Positions 56,701-64,000 of a DNA stretch of 64,000 bases are shown in pieces (within the stretch, counting starts at the first letter, position 1; every line of letters starts with the position of its first letter). The notes beneath the pieces are model-generated. The model was given only the letters and a program-made list of their open reading frames with translations, ran no database searches and had not been told where the DNA came from. A program made the position numbers and the translations under genes. Source of the stretch: Pseudevernia furfuracea (Eukaryota > Ascomycota > Lecanoromycetes > Lecanorales > Parmeliaceae); NCBI GenBank assembly GCA_022315425.1, contig JAIUPT010000048.1, forward strand, positions 17,614 through 81,613. The letters are read 5' to 3'.

Positions 56701-59183
56701 CTGAAGACCATCTCGTCATACACTGCCTTCTCTAGGCTGATCCTCATCCTGCGTGCCCTCCACGTGAATGTAGACAAGGCTCGCATGATCCTGAAGCCAG
56801 ACAAGACTATCATCACAGAGCCCCACCATGTGTGGCCAAGCCTCACTGATGAGCAGTGGATCAAGGTACATCTCACCTGTTGTCCCTGCATTGTGTACAG
56901 TCTTTTGTTTTTGCTATTTGACCCCTCCCTGCATGGTTGTACAGTCTTTTGTTGTTGCTGTTTGACCCTCCCTGTGTTGTGTACAGGTCCTTTGTTGTTG
57001 CTATTTGACCTCCCTGCATTGTGTACAGTCTTTTGTTGTTGTTATTTGACCTTCCCTGCACTGTGTATACTCTTTGCTGCACCGCCAAGGGTGGCAGCAA
57101 GTTTTCACCAAGCTTTCAGTGCTGTGCAGCGTACACCCTCTTTTCTCCATCATCTTTCGACTGCATAGTTTTAGTCCTGGAAAGTGTCCAAAATGCTGAC
57201 ACCTGCAGTATGGTTTGCACAGGTGGAGATTGCCCTCAAGGACCTCATCTTGGCAGGACTACTCCAAGAAAAACAATGTCAACGTGGGCGCGCTGACCCA
57301 GTCTGAGATCAGGGACATCATCTTGGGAGCCGAGATCACTCCTCCCTCCATGCAGCGCCAGCAGATCGCTGAGATGGGAAGCAAGCAGCTGCAGGCACCC
57401 AGCCAGACTGCAGTCAGCACCCAGACAGTTAATGTGCATGGGTGATGAGCTGATGGTCACTACCACCAGTCCCTATGAGCAGCAGAGCCATGCATCCAAG
57501 ACTGACTGGCGTGCGGCGCGCTATCAGCGCTGCCAATTTGCACTTGCGTGTCAACCACATCTATGTCAACTCTGACGACATCAGGGAGTCGGGCTTACAC
57601 CTACGTCATGCCCAAGAATGTCCTCAAGAAGTTCATCTGCGTGGCAGACTTGCGCACTCAGGTCAGGACCTTACTTCCCGCAAGGGAACTGCTGGCATGC
57701 TCGACTGCTTCTGTTTCAACATCTGTGATGTGATACAGAGTATGGCCATAAATGCTGCTTTGAGGCTCCATGCGCTGCACTCTGCACTGGCTATGCCTTC
57801 TTGGTCTAATGCTCATACCGGAACAATTGCTGTTGTCAGTTGTATCTGCAGGGCCTAGGATCCAGTAGTCAGCTGCAATTGCATAGCTCAAGCGGCTAGT
57901 ACAGGGTTTTGGTGAGACTTTTGACCAGAGTCTGACACCCTGTGCGGTGTATGCAGGTGTCTGGGTACTTGTACGGTGTGAGTCCACCCGCCAACCCCCA
58001 GGTGAAGGAGTGAGATGTGTGGTGATGCCCCCTCAGTGGGGCAACCACCAGATGGTCAACCTGCCCCACACTCTGCCCGAGCATGATTACCTGAAGGACA
58101 TGGAGCCCCCTGGGTTGGCTGCACACCCAGCCCAATGACCAGCCCCAGATGGCGCCACAGGTAGCTCCTCCGTGTTTTACTTGTGTCCCATGTTTGTATA
58201 TGCAGAGCATGTTGCGCTTTCAGCCTGTGCTGCCAGACAATTTTGATTGTATGAAGAAACCTTTACTAACATCAAGACATGTTTCACACATGCCTTGATG
58301 TTGCCACAAGTCTCTTCATACAGTCAAACTGTCTGTGCTAGCACTAGCTTTGGTCATACACTAACTTCCTTAGCGTGTCTAGAAGTCTTTTGGCTGTAGT
58401 GATGAGCCTGGCTCATGTGGCCTTCACAGCTGCTCTCATGAGGTCAAGTTGGGGCAGCTGAATTAGTGCCTCATGTCGCAGGATGTGACCATGCATGCCA
58501 AGATGCTGGAGAGCTACAAGAGCTGGGACGGGAGCGGTTGCATTGTGATCACCTGCAGCTTCACTCCTGGCAGCTGCACTCTCACTGCCTACAAGCTCAC
58601 TCCCCCTGGCTATGAGTGGGGCAGGCAGAACAAGGACAGCAGCAACCCAACTGGCTACCTGCCGTCGCACTATGAGAAAGTCCAGATGCTGCTCAGGACA
58701 GGTTGGTGACCCCCTCTCAGCTGCTGTACCCTGTCCTTGCAGGCCTAGCTTGTTTTGCAGCAATGATCGCCATGCCTGTTGACAATAGCGTGATTATGTA
58801 CAGGGCTTAGCCCTCTCTCACCCAAGCTGCTGCTCGTTCCGTGTCCATCTATACGCTCAAAGCAACCATTGTAGAGTGCTCAGTGCCTGTGTCGGAATTC
58901 TCGTGGTGTCTTGGTGCATGCAGCTGCACTTGCTTCTATGTCAGATATGTGACCATCATCGCTCAAATACAAGGTTCATGGGCTTCTACATGGTGCCAGG
59001 ATGTGGGCAGCTGGAACTACAACTTCCAGGGTGTGAAGCACAGTCAAGGCATGAAATATGGACTGAAGCTGGCCAACCCCAAGGAGTTACTACAGCGAGG
59101 TGCACAGGCCCACACACTTCCTGGAGTTCAGTACACTGGAAGATGTTGACAATGAAGCTGACCGAGAGGACTTGTTCAACTGA
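44762..59183 (+). CDS. PRP8: Pre-mRNA-processing-splicing factor 8 (U5 snRNP)
   Basis: Central scaffold of the spliceosome. It has more than 25 exons and covers the whole protein. Exon 1 (44762-44922) is Pro-rich (MQGPGGPG...), ending [10 protein letters not shown]; exon 2 (44999-45112) is [20 protein letters not shown]...; exon 3 starts 45230 ([20 protein letters not shown]). Further landmarks: [20 protein letters not shown] (47757), [20 protein letters not shown] (48769), [20 protein letters not shown] (49210), the RT-like part with [20 protein letters not shown] (50263), [20 protein letters not shown] (51500), [14 protein letters not shown] (52395), the endonuclease-like part (53550-53850), [20 protein letters not shown] (54257), [20 protein letters not shown] (55650), the RNase H-like part (56160-56860) and the JAB1/MPN-like end with [12 protein letters not shown] and [13 protein letters not shown] (57955-58600). 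It ends [16 protein letters not shown] 59181-59183. Numerous one-base indels occur, many compensated. No intein was seen. Confidence 0.97.
48573..48722. repeat. About 50-bp minisatellite, three copies, in a PRP8 intron
   Basis: Three copies begin with ggatgtttccagatc at 48573, 48627 and 48676. Each continues ttg.attgtgctatcaggcc.gctgatg with small gaps. They fill most of the intron before the exon starting VTKQRIESH. Confidence 0.85.
49570..49695. repeat. Direct repeat, two copies about 81 bp apart, in a PRP8 intron
   Basis: Copies at about 49570 and 49651 share cgcatcatcata, tgaggtcag and ttgtggggtattgt-like sequence, with several substitutions. Between them lies a short ATG/CAT-rich palindrome-like segment (catcacatatgatgatg). 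Confidence 0.7.
56884..57075. repeat. About 43-bp minisatellite, more than four copies, in a PRP8 intron
   Basis: Units start with ccctg at 56884, 56927, 56970, 57012 and 57054 (period 42-43). Each holds a version of gcattgtgtacagtc followed by ttttgttgttgctatttgacc. Each unit therefore repeats a pyrimidine-containing tract and a TGTACAG that resembles a splice acceptor. Confidence 0.9.
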
Positions 59184-60592
59184 GCCTGCTGGGACATCAA
59201 CAACTGATGCCCACACACTGGCTGTAGCAGCAGAAGGGTGTGCAGTCTGTTTGTACATTATTTGTTATCATTGTTGTTTCTGACTGCTTATTGTTCAGCC
59301 ACAGTTTTGCGCATAATTTGCCACACTATGCCAATCCCTGTAATGCAATGCTCAAGAGAACTTCCTGGTATGCTCTGCTACCTAAAGCAAGCTGATGCCG
59401 TATCCACGTGGAATTCTGTAACTAATGAGCTGTGGACAGATCGTCAAGCGCAATCACAGTCCAGAACTGCTTCTGGTCACAGTCCACCTCTTGCTCAGTA
59501 TGGCTTCTCATCCTGTGCTAGCAGGTTAACAGACAGTGTAAGGCACCAGCCAATGTGGAAGCACTGAGCCTTGTCTCTGTTTACCCTGGCCAGGAAAGAT
59601 GGACCCCATAGGCCCTGGTCCAGATGCGCATAGCATGGAAATGACGGCTGAACTGTGCAGTCAGGATGCCCTTGAGCGTCCAGTACAATGACGGGATGCA
59701 CACAATCTTTCGACCTACAGGTCGTTCATCAGCAGCGGAATGACAAAGAAGACCCAGTCTGACACCGTTCAATGAGAAGGATTACATCATAACTTGATAG
59801 CTGACAGTACTGCCAGATGATCAATGACAAGCAGGCAAGCAACAACGAAAGTACAACGTGACTTGACATTACAGCATGATGTCAGAAGATCCATGCATAC
59901 TAGACACACCATGTATCAGAGCAGCAAAATACTAAAGTGTAAGTCAGACCTGCCATGAGTGCCGCATTCAGCTGACTTCCCCATAGCCTGCTGTAAATTA
60001 GGCTTGATATGCACGCCCTCAGGCTACAGACAAAATCAGCAGACACTATAATGATACATGCTGTTCAAGCTGAATCTCATGTTTTGCCTTTCTTGTAAAT
60101 GTGGTACAGTTCTGCAGTCAGCACACCTGACTAAACTCCTTTTCAATTGCAACATTATGCTTCAGCTCCTCTGTGACAGGGAGGCTCTAACTGCTTCAGA
60201 AATAAGCAACAGCATGACCTGCAGGCACATGTGAGTGGCATCTGGTTTGTGCAGATCAACAGGATCCATCTGGTATAGTGCACTTCAAGGTACACTACCT
60301 TTAGTCATGCCTTTTCTGCAAGCTCAGAGGGCCAGTGATGCACACGTGGTATACAATGTAGTCAATAGAAATTGGTGTGCAGTACAAACTGTTACAACAG
60401 ACAGCTCTTTGTCAAACATCTGATGCAGATATTGCAAACAGGACATGTTGCAAACAAAACTTGGGGCACACCTTGCAGGTGCAAATACACTAAACAAAAC
60501 ACAGGTGGAAGTGTTGTGTAACGAATGGAAAATGAATCTATGACTGATTGACAGCATGACCTTCTACATGGCTAGGTGCATGCGATTATGTG
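59184..60592. other. PRP8 3' flank, no gene supported
   Basis: Short minus-strand frames at 59495-59772 (for example MHPVIVLDAQGHPDC) are open but show no recognisable domain, and they may be exons of an unknown gene or chance. The rest, to 60592, is CG-poor and featureless. Confidence 0.4.
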
Positions 60593-60658
60593 TGAGTGAG
60601 CGAGTGAGCGAGCGAGGGAGTGAGTGAGTGAGTGAGTGAGTGAGTGAGTGAGTGAGTA
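60593..60658. repeat. (GAGT)n / (GAGC)n microsatellite
   Basis: A 66-base run of four-base units, mostly gagt or tgag with a few gagc and one gagg near the left end. On the minus strand it would read as a Leu/Thr/His/Ser repeat if translated, which is not supported. Confidence 0.95.
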
Positions 60659-60739
60659 CTACACCTGTGCTTTCAGCCAGGATGTCTGATGAGTCACAAT
60701 GGCTCCACACCTCAGACTGTGAGTTATTAAATAAAATAA

Positions 60740-63478
60740 AATGAATGAGTGGATGTGTAAGTAAGCAAAGGGCATACCTCTTTGACAGCTTCCGTGATGG
60801 TTTGCAGCCAAGCATAGTTTTTGTAGTAGCACTGCATCAGCGTATCATGCCCCTGGAAGGGCTTCACGCAAGTGACAATGACTGCACCGGACTGCTCTTC
60901 TTCACAGCTAATTTCTTGCCCGTGCCGGGGGACCCATCTGTCCACAATGAAGTGTTTGTCAGCCTGGCGCAACGAAGTAAACAGAGCAGGGTCTTGACAC
61001 CTGGTGGGAGCAGCTAAGCTGGGCAGCTTGCCAGATTTGAAACAGCAGCACAAGTTGCATCATGCAGCAGTTGATGAGCATGAGAGCCTGTGGTGACTGC
61101 TGCCATGTGCTGTTTATCTACCAATGTGTAAACGTCCCAACTTATGCAGAATAAACTGCACATGCATCTGTGCACAGACTATTCTAACATGGAGTGCAAC
61201 CTCCATTGTAAGCCCTTACCCTTGCAGATGCCAGCCCTGAATATCCGTCTGAAGCTGGTACTCACGGCTCTCTGGGTGATGAAGGAAGGCAACTAGGTCG
61301 TGACAAAGCTGCCGGCATTTGCACTTTCTTGCAGGGCATGCAGCTTTCAAACTCCAATCTGGAGGATGTGCTGTCAGCTGCTGCAGCTCTGTCATGCAAT
61401 GCACCATGAGCTTCAGCAGTGCAGGTGAACCTGTGCAGACCACACACACTCAGCTGACCGTGTAAGTGACCCAGTGCCTGAGGTAACATGAGAGCAACGT
61501 ATCATATCTCACCACCGCAGATATGATACGTTATGAACTGGGCCGTTGTCAAACTGCGGCAGCGTAAAGAACACATGCAGCACCACTGCTCTTTGGCAGT
61601 CTCTGGCAAGATGCTGGTGCATATGCCATGCAGACCATGCAATCAGCCTCCTTATTGAATATTTTGTGCTTGTTGCAACTGTGTCCTGACAGTGAATAGC
61701 TTGCTTGCCCAGCATTTGGATGTCAAAGTGTTATTCTCACTAAGCCATGCTGCCGACGGGATCACATATGCTACGCAGCACGCAATGACATTTACTCATG
61801 CATGTACAACAAAAGATGGGCCATACGTGCAAGCTTGGCGTTGTCTTGGCGGCTGGCCATCTGTGCACAGGCAGGTGCAAGGACTTGCTCCACAGGGAAG
61901 GCTTTCTTTTGCTGTATGAACTTTTGTATCAAGTCACTGTATGCGGCCCGCAAGCCTGCAGCCAACACATAGTCTGTACATGCACACTCTGACTGCAGCT
62001 GCGCAACATCATGTCTACAGCCATGCTCTATGGCTTGCAACCATGGACCCTCGATGCATGGCATGCTTGTGATTGGATAACTGTATTCTCGAAGGAAAGC
62101 AGGCGGAACTTGGAAGCTACAAGCACAGCAGATTTTCATTGCATGATTGTCGCTGCTGTCCTGATGCAATCTTGGTGAATTACTCGACATCAGGCCACTT
62201 GCAACACAGCCCAGATGATGAGGGCATTAATGACACAAAACAAGCAGGCATATCCAGCTGGATTGTGCAGTGCAGCTGGTTGGGGATGCTTACCGGTGTG
62301 CTGGAGGCCTCCTGGGGCTGCCAAGCATTTGGTAAAGGCCTGTACACTAGCCAGAACAAACCTCTGCTGCAAGGAGGCATCAAAGGTCCAGGGCCTTTTT
62401 ATAACACTTTTTTCAAGCTTGATTCTCAGTGCACAGTGTACCAGAAGAATAGCTACGTCTGTTGCCACACTGTGCACCTTGCCTGCCGACATGTTCTGAA
62501 TACCACCTGAGACAAGAAAAATGAGTGCTGTAGCTTGCCATGTGCCGGATGGGCCAGATTTGACACTTGCGCACTGACAGAGGCAGAAGTCTGACATGCA
62601 GGTCAGCCAGGAAAGCTGAAAGTGCTCTGCTGTACAGCTTATTAGTCGGCTTTTCTTTGACCTCCCACATGGGTTGCAATGGCAGCATAGATGAACACAC
62701 AAGTGTAATCAAGCAGGCTCTTGAGCTGCAAATCTACCTTGAAACATTGAGAGGGCTTCAAAGCCCTCAAGCACAAGGCTGAAGCTGCAGTCTCGTTGTT
62801 GATGTGTTACATGAGCCATGGCGGTGATGCATGAGCTGATCTTCTGCCAAACCACCAGCTCAACCACAGACAACAGCGCAGACATGTTTGCACAGTCCAG
62901 GCCTTGCCAATCCTGCATGCCATACACATCTGTCTGTCAAACATTGTGTGATATGAGATGTCAAAGTGAAAAGGGTTCACTGCAACACAAGTTTCTTAAC
63001 CTGTCGCACATTCTGTCCACTATTTGAACTGCCAAAGATGGCGCATCAAGGCGGCCAACACTCTGCATGAAAATGCTCAGATCATAAGTAGTGACCCTTA
63101 TGCAGCTATGGCATTCACAAATATGTCCCTTGCCTTGCTACATGGACAAGTGAGTCCTGCCCTCCAGGATATTCGCTGACGATTCCCTTGTCTGGAGAAT
63201 GAATGTCCAAGTACTCCTTGCCCTTCAGATACACTTGCGACACTCAGAGGGCCAGCATCACATCATAATATCATGGGGAACACGGCAGGCTTATTACAAA
63301 TGAGTCAACACCAAAGAACACTGGACCAGAAGACCTGACAGACATGGCTTGTGTTTACCTGCATTATTCGTTCATCTACTGCATCATAATCTTCGCTTTG
63401 AATTTCAGAAGATCCAGGCTTGCTGCCAACAAGACTCATCCATGGCCTATAGTCATGACGCTTGATCTTCAGCGCCAT
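60740..63478 (-). CDS. Unrecognised multi-exon gene with a Cys-rich C-terminal module
   Basis: The first exon is clean: ATG 63478, MALKIKRHDYRPWMSLVGSK then a donor after DERIMQ (about 63359). Later minus-strand exons include YLKGKEYLDIHSPDKGIVSE (about 63165-63225), GRLDAPSLAVQIVDRMCDR (about 63000-63060), DWQGLDCANMSALLSVVELV (about 62845-62910), LYSRALSAFLADLHVRLLPL (about 62580-62640), KVHSVATDVAILLVHCALRI (about 62420-62480) and YVLAAGLRAAYSDLIQKFIQ (about 61905-61970). Toward the end, PPDWSLKAACPARKCKCRQL and CHDLVAFLHHPESREY (about 61250-61345) form a Cys-rich stretch with dP..r spacing similar to one found beside 2OG-Fe(II) oxygenase-type proteins of plants and fungi, followed by FIVDRWVPRHGQEISCEEEQ (about 60870-60950). 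Function is unknown; stop not placed (the last exon may reach about 60565). Confidence 0.4.
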
Positions 63479-63560
63479 CAGATCGTTAGATCAGCGGTGG
63501 TCCGCGCCAGGCGTGACAGACTTCCGAGAAGGCTTCCACATGTCAATTCCTTTTTCTTCT
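63479..63560. promoter_or_regulatory. Short CG-rich promoter remnant of the minus-strand gene
   Basis: About 80 bases with frequent CG (tccgcgccaggcgtgac, ttccgagaag) lie directly upstream of the ATG at 63478. CG-poor LINE sequence begins at about 63576, so the upstream part of the promoter seems to have been displaced. Confidence 0.35.
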
Positions 63561-63575
63561 CTCTTATCTTTTCTT

Positions 63576-64000
63576 CCAGTTAAGGATTGGTCCACGTATT
63601 CCTACGCGCTCCAACACCTGCCACAGCAAGCCACGAGGAACGGTATCAAATGCTTTCTTGAAGTCAACAAAACAGCAATATAGCTTTCCAGATGCTTTGC
63701 CTTGTCGTGTCTGTTTCTGCTTGTCAATCAAGGACTTTAACACAAAGATGTTGTCTGTCGTGCGGAAGTCTTTCCTAAAACCTGCCTGTCCCTTAGCTTT
63801 GATGCCTTCATCTTCGGCCCAAACTGCAATTCTGTGATCTAATATCATTGCAAACAGCTTAGCAATCACAGAGCCTACTGTGATGCCTCGATAGTTGCTC
63901 ATATCACTTTATTGCCTGATTTGTAGACAGCGGTGATCAAGCCAATAGACAACTGCTTGGGAACGTGACTCACAAGCATCAGATTGAAAATGACTAACAG
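63576..64000 (-). mobile_element. LINE-type retrotransposon fragment: reverse transcriptase N-terminal part
   Basis: Entering from the right edge, the minus strand reads LLVIFNLMLVS, LSIGLITAVYKSGNK, SNYRGITVGSVIAKLFAMIL, then GIKAKGQAGFRKDFRTTDNI and LYCCFVDFKKAFDTVPRGLL, WQVLERVGIRGPILN. These are RT motifs 0-A, with the first catalytic Asp in FVDFKKAFD. One base is missing near 63903 (SGNK...SNYRG). After GIRGPILN (63576) the similarity stops, so the copy lacks the YXDD part here. Its 5' end lies beyond the window. Confidence 0.93.

Noticed and set aside
44762..59183. PRP8 as a pseudogene because of many frame breaks
   Set aside because: Conservation continues at full strength on both sides of every break, the shifts are single bases and often compensated, and the same happens in all other conserved genes of the window.
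60593..60658. GAGT repeat as telomeric or centromeric DNA
   Set aside because: The unit does not match plant- or algal-type telomere repeats and the run is only 66 bases within ordinary sequence.

Overview
The window is nuclear DNA of an intron-rich green alga, most likely a chlorophyte (a trebouxiophyte is my guess). This rests on PRP8, MSH3, makorin, GAS41/Yaf9 and CCDC115/VMA22 homologues together with plastid-type genes (GatC, CutA1). Coding sequence is cut into many short exons with GT..AG introns that usually end in TGCAG. Introns and intergenic DNA are strongly depleted in CG and rich in TG/CA, whereas short CG-rich islands sit at nearly every gene start I could place. No prokaryotic operon, tRNA, rRNA or CRISPR array was seen.

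Reading quality matters. Almost every conserved gene, including single-copy essential ones, carries one-base insertions or deletions, often in short homopolymers and often compensated a few codons later. This looks like an unpolished long-read assembly, so a broken frame is not evidence of a pseudogene in housekeeping genes. CDS entries are gene spans from start to stop, introns included; internal exon borders are only partly resolved.

Layout. 0.9-2.6 kb: SDR oxidoreductase (-). 3.0-10.4 kb: a long TPR-like gene (+). 11.0-13.1 kb: protein kinase (-). 14.0-16.5 kb: makorin E3 ligase (-). 17.0-18.1 kb: an unrecognised gene (+). 18.2-25.9 kb: an accessory block with a LINE endonuclease fragment, pieces of at least three BRO-N-domain genes of large-DNA-virus type in both orientations, small tandem duplications, a low-complexity minus-strand gene and a Tc1/mariner transposase remnant. 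26.4-59.2 kb: a gene-dense block of alternating divergent and convergent pairs: DUF4385 (+), dephospho-CoA kinase (-)/MSH3 (+), VMA22 (-)/GATC (+), HAD hydrolase (-)/YEATS (+), CutA1 (-)/PRP8 (+). 59.2-63.5 kb: intergenic DNA and a long unrecognised minus-strand gene whose promoter is closely abutted by a second LINE reverse-transcriptase fragment that runs off the window end.

The core genes serve unrelated housekeeping jobs: pre-mRNA splicing (PRP8), mismatch repair (MSH3), chromatin (GAS41), CoA synthesis (COAE), organellar Gln-tRNA formation (GATC), V-ATPase assembly (VMA22) and metal/plastid biology (CutA1). The most unusual content is the BRO-N graveyard at 20.1-23.1 kb, which suggests an old giant-virus-type integration later broken by LINE insertion and rearrangement.
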